This document shows, piece after piece, positions 1 to 8,358 of a DNA stretch of 64,000 nucleotides. How positions within the stretch are numbered: the first letter of the stretch is position 1; each line of letters opens with the position of its first letter. The position numbers were made by a program, and so were the translations under genes. The notes beneath the pieces are model-generated. The model worked only from the letters and a program-made list of their open reading frames with translations, had not been told where the DNA came from and made no database searches. The DNA lies in contig JARCRU010000037.1 in NCBI GenBank assembly GCA_029850535.1, positions 1 through 64,000 on the forward strand. The letters run 5' to 3'. This DNA comes from Actinomycetota bacterium (lineage in GTDB: Bacteria > Actinomycetota > Acidimicrobiia > Acidimicrobiales > RAAP-2).

Positions 1-11
1 CCCCAGGCCAT
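1..11 (-). CDS. Start of a downstream gene, probably a second ABC half-transporter (partial)
   Basis: An ATG on the minus strand (complement of 9-11) overlaps the TGA of the ABC exporter gene as TGATG, which is typical translational coupling. Only four codons are visible, so no product can be read. Because the upstream ABC protein has degenerate catalytic motifs typical of one half of a heterodimer, a partner ABC half-transporter is the natural guess. That is inference from context only. Confidence 0.35.
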
Positions 12-1849
12 CAGTCGTCTCGCGTCATCGTCTGGGCCAGGATCTCACCGTACAGCGACGAGGACGCTAGGAGTTGTTCGTGGGTGCCGTCGGCAACGAC
101 GCGGCCGCCCTCGAGGACGATCACGCGCCGCGCCAGCGCGATGGTGGAGATGCGGTGCGCGATCACCAACGTTGTTCGATCGGTCATGAGCGCACGGAGT
201 GCTCGATAGATGGTCGACTCGACGTGGACGTCGATGGCGCTCGTGGCGTCGTCGAGGATCAAGACGGGGGGATTGACCAGGAGCGTTCGCGCGATGGCGA
301 TGCGTTGACGCTGCCCACCCGACAAGGTGTAGCCACGCTCGCCGATCACCGTGTCGTAGCCCCCGGGGAGTTCGCTGATGAAGTCGTGCGCGGCCGCCGC
401 GCGCGCGGCCGCCTCGACGTCCTCTCGTGAGGCGCCGGGCACGCCGTAGGCGATGTTCTCGTGCACACTCACTGAGAAGAGGAACGGTTCGTCGAGCACG
501 ACACCGACGCTGGCCCGCAGCGACGCGAGCGTGACGTCGCGCACATCGTGTCCGTCGACGCGAACGCTGCCCTCGGTCGCGTCGTAGAAACGTGTGGCGA
601 GACGCGCGACCGTGGACTTGCCCGAGCCGGTGCGCCCCACCAGGGCCACGATCTCACCGGGGCTGACGTGCAAGTCGAAGTCCGAGAGGATTTCGACCTC
701 GGGACCGTATCCGAAGTGCACGTGATCGAAATCGAGCGCACCGCGAACGGACTCGAGGTCGTAGGCGCCCGGTCGCTCGACGACCTCAGGATTTTCGTCC
801 AGGATCTCGAAGATCCGCTCGGCGCTGGCCCGAGCGCGCTGGCCCATCATCACCAGTTGCCCGAGCATCATGAAGGGTGCTTGGAGCATCAACAGGTAGG
901 CGTTGAAGGCCAAGATGGCCCCGACGCTCAAGCGACCTTGGATCACCATCATCCCACCGAAGGCCAGGACGAGGGCGAGGCCGAGCTGGGGAAGGTTCTG
1001 GACCCACGGCGACCACTGGCCGCGAATCTGAGCGTCCTTGACGTAGGCCCACGCGACGCGTTCGGCGGCGTCGGCGAGTCGGTTGATCTCGGCCTCTTCC
1101 TGGGCGAAGGATTTCACGACCCGTACGCCATTGACGTTCTCATCGACAATTGTCGCGACGTCGGCGAGTCGCGCTTGCGTGATCCACGAGATGGGAAAGA
1201 GGACGCGGCGCATCTTGATGCCGACGACGTAGAGAATGGGCATCACCACCATGGCGATGCACGCCAGCAACGGGTCGATCTTGAGCATGAAGCCAAAGGC
1301 GAGAACGCCGATGCTGGTCTGCACGAGGATGAGGGGGGCGAAGGTCGAGTACATCTGCACGCTGCGAATGTCGGAGTTGGCGCGACTGATCAATTGGCCG
1401 GACTGCACCCGGTCGTAGAAGCTGAAGGAGAGCCACGTGAGGTGCTCGTAGATGAGCGATCGCAGGTCGGCCTCGACCTCGTAGGCGGTTCGAAACAAGT
1501 ACTGGCGCGAGAGGATGCCGCTCACCCCCGCCAAGAGGGCCAGCACGATGATTTCGATGACCGCGCGGTGCAGGGCCGCCACGTGGTTCTCCAGGGAGTT
1601 GGTGATGGCGTTGTTGAGGAGATTGGGCACCAGAGTTTGGAATATCAGACTCGCGAAGGACAGCACGATCGACGCGATGAAGGGGAGTCGGTGCGAGGCG
1701 ATGATGGGGAGAATACGTCGCCACCAGGGAAGATTGCTGTCCCGAGAGATATACGCACGCGGACCGGGGTACGTCGATCGCACGCCGCCCAGGGGGTTGG
1801 CCCCATTCTCCTCCAGCGCCGGCGAGCGCGGAAGGAGGGAATGCGGCAC
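11..1849 (-). CDS. ABC exporter, fused permease and ATPase half-transporter
   Basis: This is a 612-residue type IV ABC exporter half: about six membrane helices in the N-terminal 330 residues, then a nucleotide-binding domain. Walker A is GRTGSGKST, the signature is LSGGQRQR, and Walker B ends LILDDATSAID. Two positions deviate from the family: the glutamate after Walker B is Asp, and the Q-loop reads VLDEPFLFS without glutamine. Both are known from the degenerate site of heterodimeric exporters, so a partner subunit is likely. The frame stays open to 2029, but that extension would overlap upp. The GTG at 1849 lies 6 nt after a TACGAT hexamer (1856-1861), which favours a leaderless start. The substrate is unknown. 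Confidence 0.88.
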   Translation of the reverse strand: MPHSLLPRSPALEENGANPLGGVRSTYPGPRAYISRDSNLPWWRRILPIIASHRLPFIASIVLSFASLIFQTLVPNLLNNAITNSLENHVAALHRAVIEIIVLALLAGVSGILSRQYLFRTAYEVEADLRSLIYEHLTWLSFSFYDRVQSGQLISRANSDIRSVQMYSTFAPLILVQTSIGVLAFGFMLKIDPLLACIAMVVMPILYVVGIKMRRVLFPISWITQARLADVATIVDENVNGVRVVKSFAQEEAEINRLADAAERVAWAYVKDAQIRGQWSPWVQNLPQLGLALVLAFGGMMVIQGRLSVGAILAFNAYLLMLQAPFMMLGQLVMMGQRARASAERIFEILDENPEVVERPGAYDLESVRGALDFDHVHFGYGPEVEILSDFDLHVSPGEIVALVGRTGSGKSTVARLATRFYDATEGSVRVDGHDVRDVTLASLRASVGVVLDEPFLFSVSVHENIAYGVPGASREDVEAAARAAAAHDFISELPGGYDTVIGERGYTLSGGQRQRIAIARTLLVNPPVLILDDATSAIDVHVESTIYRALRALMTDRTTLVIAHRISTIALARRVIVLEGGRVVADGTHEQLLASSSLYGEILAQTMTRDD

Positions 1850-1952
1850 CGAATTATCGTAACGGGCGCCCCGCGCAGGCGGGACCGAGGGTGCGCCGAG
1901 ACGGTGGAGGTCCGACCCGAACTCGGGGCGGTGAAGAGCGTAAGGTGACCAC

Positions 1953-2588
1953 GTGCCTACTCCGCTCATCATCCAGCACCCCATCGTTGAGGATAAGGTT
2001 CGCCAGATTCGCGACAAGTCCACGTCCAACGCAGACTTCCTGCGACTCTCGGGCGAGATTTCGCGGTTCCTCGCCTACGAGGCGTTTCGCGACATTCCCG
2101 TCACTCAGACCACCGTCGATACCCCAGTGGTCGACGGTGCTCCCGCAGTGTGCGTCGACACCCAGTTCGTGATTGTGCCGATATTGCGCGCGGGACTCGG
2201 TATGACGCCGGCGGTCCAGGAAGTCCTCCCTCGTCATCGCGTGTGCCTGGTGGGTCTGCGTCGCAACGAGACGACGTTGCACGCCGACGTCTACCTCGAC
2301 GGGCTCCCCGAGGACCTCGAGCGCGCTCCCGTGGTGCTCTGCGACCCGATGCTCGCGACGGGGGGTTCACTGATCCAGGTCTTGGATATGTTGCGACAAC
2401 GCAACGCGGGTGACATCACCGCCCTTTGTCTCATCGCCGCCCGGCCCGGCCTCGACGCGGTGCGCGAAGCCCACCCCGACGTACAAATCGTGGCCGCCGC
2501 CCTCGACCACGAACTGACCTCGATCGGTTACATCACGCCGGGTCTGGGCGACGCCGGTGATCGTCTCTTTGGCCCACCCGTTCGCTGA
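1953..2588 (+). CDS. upp: Uracil phosphoribosyltransferase
   Basis: Converts uracil plus PRPP to UMP in pyrimidine salvage, in the cytoplasm. The 211-residue protein has the usual length. The PRPP loop (LCDPMLATGGS, about residues 129-139) and the C-terminal uracil-binding segment (YITPGLGDAGDR) are intact. The GTG start follows TAAGGT (1941-1946) by 6 nt, so the mRNA is probably leaderless. Its stop codon directly abuts the stop of the convergent cytosine deaminase, which would supply uracil. The ABC exporter gene diverges from it. Confidence 0.97.
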   Translation: MPTPLIIQHPIVEDKVRQIRDKSTSNADFLRLSGEISRFLAYEAFRDIPVTQTTVDTPVVDGAPAVCVDTQFVIVPILRAGLGMTPAVQEVLPRHRVCLVGLRRNETTLHADVYLDGLPEDLERAPVVLCDPMLATGGSLIQVLDMLRQRNAGDITALCLIAARPGLDAVREAHPDVQIVAAALDHELTSIGYITPGLGDAGDRLFGPPVR

Positions 2589-3059
2589 TCAGAGGCCAAT
2601 ATCCTCGTGCCAGAGCTCGGGGTGCTCGTGGATGAACGTCGACAGGAGTTGTGTGCACTCGACGTCGTCGAGCACGAGGACCTCGACGCCGGCTGCCTCG
2701 AGCCAGTCGTGTCCGCCGTGAAAGTTGGTCGCCTCGCCAATCACCACGGCGCCGATGTTGAACTGGCGCACTAGACCCGAGCAGTACCAACACGGTGAGA
2801 GGGTGGTGACCATCACGGTCTCGGCGTAGTTGCGTCGTCGCCCGGCGCGACGAAAAGCGTCGGTCTCGGCGTGCACGGAGGCGTCGTCCTCCTGGATGCG
2901 ACGATTGTGCCCCGAGGACAAGAGTTCACCCTGGCGAGTGAAGAGTGCCGCGCCGATGGGGATACCGCCCTCCGCCAGGCCGACACGTGCTTCGTCGATG
3001 GCGCTAGCCAGCATGGTGCGCGCGAGGTCGCGATCCAACGGTTCTCGGGAGGTTGTCAT
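2589..3059 (-). CDS. Cytosine deaminase, yeast Fcy1-type zinc deaminase
   Basis: A 156-residue single-domain zinc deaminase predicted to convert cytosine to uracil and ammonia. The zinc and catalytic motifs are HAE at 63-65 and SPCWYC, with cysteines 90 and 93. Overall pattern and length resemble the small fungal cytosine deaminase, including the VVxGExxNF stretch and the terminal acidic W-x-E-D-I-G tail, and not the large CodA amidohydrolase. Convergent upp and the nearby NCS1 permease support a cytosine-uracil-UMP route. A related guanine or generic nucleoside deaminase activity cannot be excluded. The ATG has no clear ribosome site; a -10-like CATACT lies 7 nt upstream. Confidence 0.85.
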   Translation of the reverse strand: MTTSREPLDRDLARTMLASAIDEARVGLAEGGIPIGAALFTRQGELLSSGHNRRIQEDDASVHAETDAFRRAGRRRNYAETVMVTTLSPCWYCSGLVRQFNIGAVVIGEATNFHGGHDWLEAAGVEVLVLDDVECTQLLSTFIHEHPELWHEDIGL

Positions 3060-3066
3060 GCACTTC

Positions 3067-3074
3067 AGTATGCT
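3067..3074. promoter_or_regulatory. Shared divergent -10 element between deaminase and phosphoribosyltransferase
   Basis: The octamer AGTATGCT reads as TATGCT on the plus strand (3069-3074), 8 nt before the GTG of the phosphoribosyltransferase. On the minus strand it reads as CATACT (complement of 3067-3072), 7 nt before the ATG of the deaminase. Both genes would be leaderless, with their start codons only 23 bp apart. The plus-strand match is good; the minus-strand match is weaker. Confidence 0.5.
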
Positions 3075-3082
3075 CCAACGTC

Positions 3083-3691
3083 GTGAGCAATTTCACCTAT
3101 CCGGTCTCGATCGGCAGTCAGAGCGTCGAATTGCCGGTGGTCTCCTTGAACCCCGAATTGGCTCTCGCGCTGCTGATCACGGTGGACATGGGAGTGGAGT
3201 TCATGCGGCGCGCCGGCGAGGAGTTGGCGCAGGTGCTCGCGCCCTACGAGATCGACATCGTCGTCACGGTCGCGACGATGGGAATCCCGGTCGCCATTGA
3301 AGTGACGCGCGCCCTCGGTTTGGACCAGTACGTCATCTTGCACAAGACCCCCAAGATCCACTTGGCCGATGCGGTCTCGGAGAAAGTTCGTTCCATCACC
3401 ACTGACGCCGATCAACGCTTCCTCTTTGACCGCGCGCGAATTCCTGACGTAGCGAGAAAGCGCGTCGCACTCGTTGATGACGTCATCTCGACAGGAGCCT
3501 CGACCGGGGCGGCACTGCGTCTGCTGCACGGCATCGGGGCCAACGTGGTGGCCATCGGTGCCCTAGTGACCGAGGCGTCGTTGTGGACTCGGTCACTCGG
3601 CGACGACGCTCAACGCGTGCACGCACTGGGATCGATACCCGTGTTCCGACCCGACGGTGCAGGCGGGTTCGTGGAGGACTGGCGCGGCTGA
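3083..3691 (+). CDS. Purine-type phosphoribosyltransferase (adenine/xanthine PRTase-like)
   Basis: A 202-residue type I phosphoribosyltransferase with the PRPP-binding motif VALVDDVISTGAST at about 128-141. It also has an upstream segment (VVTVATMGIPVA) like that of adenine and xanthine PRTases. It would transfer ribose-5-phosphate from PRPP to a purine base, but the base is not certain from sequence. The start is taken at GTG 3083 rather than the earlier in-frame start at 3053, because TATGCT lies 8 nt before it and the homologous part begins at once. It sits among nucleobase salvage and transport genes. Confidence 0.8.
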   Translation: MSNFTYPVSIGSQSVELPVVSLNPELALALLITVDMGVEFMRRAGEELAQVLAPYEIDIVVTVATMGIPVAIEVTRALGLDQYVILHKTPKIHLADAVSEKVRSITTDADQRFLFDRARIPDVARKRVALVDDVISTGASTGAALRLLHGIGANVVAIGALVTEASLWTRSLGDDAQRVHALGSIPVFRPDGAGGFVEDWRG

Positions 3692-3778
3692 CCAGTGGCG
3701 CAACGCCCACTCAGGCACCGGTTTCAGCGCCGGTCCCCGTGGCGCAGGTCGCAATAGGGCCCGCTAGTACAGTTGCCC

Positions 3779-5026
3779 ATGGCCACTTTCGCGTCGTCAC
3801 CGGGGGCGTTCGCGAATCGCCAGTTCGTCCTGCTCTGGAGCGGCCAGACTGTCTCGCGATTGGGTGACGGCATCATGTCGGTGGCCCTGCCCCTGCTCGT
3901 GCTGGCGATCACCGGTAGCGCTTCTGACCTCGGCCTCGTCGTCGCCGCTCGCCTAGTGCCGACGGTGGTCTTCTTGCTTCTGGGTGGAGCGGTCACCGAC
4001 CGGGTGTCGCGACGCCTCGCCATGCTGGTGTCGGACGCGAGCCGCGCGGTGATCAGCGTGGCGCTCGGGGTCCTCGCGCTGGACCGACGCCTGAATCTGA
4101 CCGAGATGCTGACTGGAGCGATTGCCTTCGGGGTATTTGACGCGCTGTTCTATCCGGCCTCGACCGCGATGATGCCCGAAGTCGTGGCGAGCGATCACCT
4201 CACGTCGAGCAATTCGCTGAACCGATTCTCGGGGACCTTGGCGGGGGGGCTCCTCGGCCCCGTAGTCGGGGGAGTCATCGCGTCCACGATCGGTGTATCG
4301 TGGTCGCTCGTCATCGACGCGGGCACGTTCATCGTGTCGGCGGGCTGCTTGGCAGTGATGCGTCCCACGCCGCGTCCCACGCCGACGGGAGCGAGCGTCC
4401 TCAGTGATATTCGCGGGGGGCTGTCCTATTGTCGGCGAACGCCGTGGTTGATCTGGTCCATCAGCGTGGCTGGCGTGGCCAACGCCCTCATTTTCACCCC
4501 GTCGGCCATCATGTTGCCACTCTTGTTCAAGAGGGTCCTGCACTCGCCGAACTGGATGGTCGGGGTGGGATTCGCGGCAGTGGGCGTCGGCGGACTCGTC
4601 GGTGCGTTGACCATGATGAGCACCAGGCCTCCTCGCGCGCGCGTGCGCTCGATGTGGCTAGCTTGGGCGACGGGGGCGTTGACCACGGGCCTCTTTGGTT
4701 TGTCGAACTCCGCGTGGCTCGCCACGGGCATTGCCTTCGTGACCGGGGTGTTGCTCATCATCGGCAACATCTTGTGGGATTCACTCATGCAGTCCGAAGT
4801 GCCCACCGATATCCTCGGTCGCGTGTCGTCGGTCGACTGGACGTTCTCGCTCGGGCTGTCGCCCGTGGGCGTGGCCCTGGCCGGTGTGGTGTCGGGGGCG
4901 GTGGGTGTGCGACCGACCATCGTCGTACCGGGCCTCATTGTGAGCGCCGTGGCCTTCGCCGTTCTGGCGGGTGTGCGATCGGTCACGAGCGTGGACCGTC
5001 GCCCTCGAGAACCCGAGGTGCCGTGA
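3779..5026 (+). CDS. MFS transporter
   Basis: A 415-residue major facilitator superfamily protein with about 12 predicted helices. The cytoplasmic loop GAVTDRVSRR after helix 2 matches the MFS loop 2-3 signature. Its pattern is that of the DHA3-like drug or siderophore exporter group, but no substrate can be read. The ATG at 3779 follows TACAGT (3768-3773) by 5 nt; a TTG two codons earlier overlaps the hexamer and is less likely. It lies between the phosphoribosyltransferase and the nucleobase permease, so a link to nucleobase handling is possible but unproven. Confidence 0.85.
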   Translation: MATFASSPGAFANRQFVLLWSGQTVSRLGDGIMSVALPLLVLAITGSASDLGLVVAARLVPTVVFLLLGGAVTDRVSRRLAMLVSDASRAVISVALGVLALDRRLNLTEMLTGAIAFGVFDALFYPASTAMMPEVVASDHLTSSNSLNRFSGTLAGGLLGPVVGGVIASTIGVSWSLVIDAGTFIVSAGCLAVMRPTPRPTPTGASVLSDIRGGLSYCRRTPWLIWSISVAGVANALIFTPSAIMLPLLFKRVLHSPNWMVGVGFAAVGVGGLVGALTMMSTRPPRARVRSMWLAWATGALTTGLFGLSNSAWLATGIAFVTGVLLIIGNILWDSLMQSEVPTDILGRVSSVDWTFSLGLSPVGVALAGVVSGAVGVRPTIVVPGLIVSAVAFAVLAGVRSVTSVDRRPREPEVP

Positions 5027-5091
5027 GTTCCAGTTGAGCGTCGACGTGCTGCTCGGGCACGCCCGCTCGTCGCCGGCGCGGCCGAGGAATA

Positions 5092-6636
5092 CTAGGACCG
5101 TGTCGCGAGTTCCCTCTGACGAGCGACTTGACGAGCGACATTGCCGGTCAACTTTTCGAGGACGAAGTAGATCAAGGCGGCCGAGAGTATGCCGAAGAAG
5201 ACCGACATGTCGGCGCCACCGAACCAACCGGCGGGTCCGCAGTTGGCCTTGACGCTGCCGTCACAATAGAAGGCACCGAAGTGGTTGGAGAATGGTGTCA
5301 TCCAGTGCAGCGGGAAGTTCACGGGCGGTGGTGCTTTGGAGTATCCGGTCGTGGCCAGAATGAGTCCCACCACGAACGCGACGAGGGCGTTCCAGTTGTA
5401 CCCGCTCGTGGACCAATAGATACTGTCCGACGTCGTCTTTTGCATTTCGCTGGCGTCGTAGCGGTACTTCCGCAGTAACCAGTCGGTGATGTAAATGCCG
5501 AACCACGGGGCGATCCACACGATGATGACGCCGACGAAGTCCTTCATGTAGAGAGAGAAGGACGAGCCGAACGTCGCCCAGATGGTGAGACCGCAGGCGA
5601 TGACCGAGTCCATGAGGACGGCCTGGTAGCGCTTGAGGTGGATTCCCATGGCCTGGACGGAAACGCCCGATGAGTAGAGGTCGAGTGAATTGATGCCGAA
5701 GAGCTGGACGATGGCGAAGATGAGAAAGATGACCACGAACCACGAGGGCAGGCCCTTTTGGTGGAAGAGGGCCTCGAAGGGGTTGGCGCTATTCCACACC
5801 CCGGAGTTGGAGAGGAAGCTAAAGGCCAGGGCGCCCATGATCATCATGACGATTTCGGGCAGAGCCGTGCCGACGAAAATCCAACCCACCACCGCTCCCT
5901 TCCTCGTCTCCCGGGGTAGGTAACGCGTGTAGTCATTGCCGCACTCGGTCCATCCCAGTCCCGAGAGGGCGATGGTGAAGGCCAGTCCGGCGCTGTAGGG
6001 CTCCCAGCCGTGGGCGAAGACGAAGACGCTGCTCGGATGAGCGTGGCGCGCTTCGAAGATCACGAAGATCACGAAGATCACCGCGAAGGGGATAATGAGG
6101 GCGCGCAGCACCTTCACCATCGTGGCGTGACCGAGGTAGGGCATGATCGCCTGAATGGCGGTGGCGATGACGATGAAGAGCACCTTGACGGTGTTGTTGG
6201 GGTGAAAGCCGGCGTACTGGCTCAGGACGATCGCCGCGCCCACGATAAGGATGAGTCCCTCGGTCTCGAAACCCAGTTGAGTGATCCAGTTGAAGAACGA
6301 GACCACGCGCGAGCCCCGAGTACCGAAGGCGGCCCGCGACACGGTGAAGGCGGTCGTGCCCGTCTCTTGACCCTGTAGCGAGGCGACACCGAGGAGGAGG
6401 AACGAGAGGTTGCCAATGATGATGATGCTGAGCGCGGTCCAGAAACTGAAGCCAAATCCCATCAACAACGCGCCGTAGACGAAGTATTCGATGTTGATAG
6501 CCGATCCCGCCCACATCGCACCGATGTTTCGTGGGGTGGCCCAACGTTCGCCCTCGGGTACGAAATCGATGCCGCGTGTCTCTATCTTGAACGCTTCGTC
6601 GCCCGGCGCTCCGTCGTGGAATTCTGTGGTTGCCAC
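5092..6636 (-). CDS. NCS1-family nucleobase permease (purine-cytosine permease type)
   Basis: A 514-residue, roughly 12-helix membrane protein of the nucleobase:cation symporter-1 family. Recognisable parts are the N-terminal segment ending NIGAMWAGSAINI, the helix with QGQETGTTAFTVSRAAFG, and the SGLGWTECGNDYTRYLP segment of Fcy-type permeases. Its likely role is import of cytosine or a purine base into the cytoplasm, fitting the adjacent deaminase and phosphoribosyltransferases. The start is GTG, with a good ribosome site (GGGAGGA) 7 nt upstream, so this gene has a conventional leader. The MFS gene ends 65 bp away in convergent orientation. Confidence 0.9.
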   Translation of the reverse strand: MATTEFHDGAPGDEAFKIETRGIDFVPEGERWATPRNIGAMWAGSAINIEYFVYGALLMGFGFSFWTALSIIIIGNLSFLLLGVASLQGQETGTTAFTVSRAAFGTRGSRVVSFFNWITQLGFETEGLILIVGAAIVLSQYAGFHPNNTVKVLFIVIATAIQAIMPYLGHATMVKVLRALIIPFAVIFVIFVIFEARHAHPSSVFVFAHGWEPYSAGLAFTIALSGLGWTECGNDYTRYLPRETRKGAVVGWIFVGTALPEIVMMIMGALAFSFLSNSGVWNSANPFEALFHQKGLPSWFVVIFLIFAIVQLFGINSLDLYSSGVSVQAMGIHLKRYQAVLMDSVIACGLTIWATFGSSFSLYMKDFVGVIIVWIAPWFGIYITDWLLRKYRYDASEMQKTTSDSIYWSTSGYNWNALVAFVVGLILATTGYSKAPPPVNFPLHWMTPFSNHFGAFYCDGSVKANCGPAGWFGGADMSVFFGILSAALIYFVLEKLTGNVARQVARQRELATRS

Positions 6637-6716
6637 TGAGTGGTCCTCCCTGGTAGATGGTTGTCATTCGTCGCGACGCCGTGAGGGGCTCGTCGTACGC
6701 GAACAGTCTTACTCAA

Positions 6717-6747
6717 AACTTATGAACGCGAGGGACGCTCGTGTTAA
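6717..6747 (-). promoter_or_regulatory. Possible promoter of the NCS1 permease gene
   Basis: Read on the minus strand, TTAACA (complement of 6742-6747) and TAAGTT (complement of 6717-6722) are separated by 19 bp. This resembles a sigma-70-type -35/-10 pair upstream of the GGGAGGA ribosome site. It would give an 80-nt leader. Spacing is long, so the call is tentative. Confidence 0.3.
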
Positions 6748-6850
6748 TTCTCGGGTCTTTTTATTACCGACCTATTAGTCCGACCTTGGGAGGGGTTCAT
6801 GTCACCGCGACACACTGGAAACATCACACTACGAGTCCCGAGGAGGACCA

Positions 6851-7114
6851 ATGTACCGTCCGAAGAAGAGGAAGTACGTGCGTCGCGCCGTCGTAAGTTC
6901 GTCGCTCGCCCTGGTCGCGATCACCGGACTGGGCGTGACGATTCTCAGTCAGGGGGGCGCGACGTCGACGGCCCTCAATGTGCCCACGACCGCCACCACC
7001 GCGAGTACGCCGACCACGAGCAAGGGCGTGGTCTCCACCGCGAGTCTGTCGGTGCCGCGCTACCACATCGTCGGTGCCCGACACGACGACTCGCAGCGTT
7101 CGGGTGACGATTAG
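6851..7114 (+). CDS. Small membrane-anchored or exported protein, unknown function
   Basis: An 87-residue protein with a lysine/arginine-rich start (YRPKKRKYVRR), one hydrophobic segment at about residues 13-33, and a Thr/Ser-rich tail. This fits an uncleaved anchor or signal peptide with a short extracytoplasmic tail. A strong ribosome site (GAGGA) precedes the ATG by 4 nt. The stop overlaps the stop of the convergent MFS gene as TTAG. I do not recognise a family. Confidence 0.6.
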   Translation: MYRPKKRKYVRRAVVSSSLALVAITGLGVTILSQGGATSTALNVPTTATTASTPTTSKGVVSTASLSVPRYHIVGARHDDSQRSGDD

Positions 7115-8289
7115 ACCGAGGGCGCTTCGGGTGTGGCCGACGCGGTGATGCGTCCGGTGACGCCACGCCAGAAGAACAACGTGGACACCGCGAGCAACGA
7201 GGACGCGACGGCCACGACCGTGAAGGGCAGGGCGGCGTTCACGGTGAAGAGGAAACCCGAGGTGACCGAAGCGAGTGCCAGCGACGCCGTCGTCGACGTG
7301 GCGTAGAGTCCCTGGCGGCGCGAGAGTTCGCGAGTGTGCGCACCCTGGCTCAGCAGTGAGGCGATCGACGGTGACGACAGAGCGGCGCCGATGGATTCGG
7401 CCGAACCCAGGAAGAGCATCGCCACGTTGTTGTGGATATGTGGATACGTCGCTAGGAATGCCGCACCGTTGAGTAGTCCCAGCAGAGCGGTCGCGCGACG
7501 ATTGAGATGGTCGGCGATCCAGCCCCCCGCACGGCTGAGCAGCACGAAGGGAAGCGCAAACATCGTCCAACTGAGACGGATTTGGAGCGTGGAGGCGTGG
7601 TGCGAGTGCATCAACAAACTCCAACAGGTCTCGTAGACGCCCACGGCGAGTCCCGTCGCTGATGCCGCCACCAGGGCTCCGGCGAAGGGACGGTTCCAAC
7701 GTAGCGGGGCCAGCGGGGAGGGGTCGTACGCCCGGTCACCGACGTTGGTGTGATACGCGACGAGCGCCGCCACCAGACTCACGACGCCCGTGGCGAAGAA
7801 GACCCACCCGAGGTCGTTGACGGACGCGACCACGCCGACCACGGGACCAATAGCGACGCCCATCAACTGCGCCGCCAATAATCGAGAAATGGCGCCGCCT
7901 CGCTCATGTTCGGCGAACAACGCCGCCACCGCCGACATCGACGCCACCTCGAGTGCACCGGCCGAGGCACCTTGGACGACACGAGTGAGGGTGAACCACA
8001 GTGCGCTGAGTGGCAGCGCGTAGGTCATGGAAGCCAGTCCGTAGGCCACGAGACTCACGACGAGAATGGGGCGACGCCCGAACTTGTCGGCGAGGTGCCC
8101 TAGGAAATATTGGGTGACAACCCCCGCGACGAAGAAGGACGCGACGATCAGACCAATGACGTGGGGCGATCCACCGCGGTGTTCAAGGAACAGGGCGAGC
8201 AGGGGCAAGCCCAGTGTGGCGCCCATCCATTGGATGAGCACGATGATCGTGAGGCGATTGAGCGTCTGGCGCGGCGTTGAGACAGGCAC
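7111..8289 (-). CDS. MFS transporter
   Basis: A 392-residue major facilitator protein with about 12 helices. The loop after helix 2 (GHLADKFGRRPILV) carries the MFS D-x-x-G-R-R/K motif. It resembles sugar- or drug-efflux MFS members; the substrate is not readable. The GTG start lies 6 nt after TAGCGT (complement of 8296-8301), giving a leaderless reading, and no ribosome site is visible. The 3' end overlaps the small exported protein gene by 4 bp. Confidence 0.85.
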   Translation of the reverse strand: MPVSTPRQTLNRLTIIVLIQWMGATLGLPLLALFLEHRGGSPHVIGLIVASFFVAGVVTQYFLGHLADKFGRRPILVVSLVAYGLASMTYALPLSALWFTLTRVVQGASAGALEVASMSAVAALFAEHERGGAISRLLAAQLMGVAIGPVVGVVASVNDLGWVFFATGVVSLVAALVAYHTNVGDRAYDPSPLAPLRWNRPFAGALVAASATGLAVGVYETCWSLLMHSHHASTLQIRLSWTMFALPFVLLSRAGGWIADHLNRRATALLGLLNGAAFLATYPHIHNNVAMLFLGSAESIGAALSSPSIASLLSQGAHTRELSRRQGLYATSTTASLALASVTSGFLFTVNAALPFTVVAVASSLLAVSTLFFWRGVTGRITASATPEAPSV

Positions 8290-8358
8290 CTCGCCACGCT
8301 AATTGGTCGCTGGGTCGTCCCTAGAAACGCACCGGAACTGGTGCTGTAACGCGGCGAA

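Noticed and set aside
548-1948. Long plus-strand open frame (466 codons) opposite the ABC exporter
   Set aside because: It is an antisense shadow of a clear ABC gene. Its translation is His/Asp/Gly/Arg-rich with no motif, as expected from GC-rich codon bias.
3717-3734. ACCGG/CCGGT hairpin after the phosphoribosyltransferase gene as a terminator
   Set aside because: Only five pairs, an 8-nt loop and no T run; it also lies close to the next promoter.
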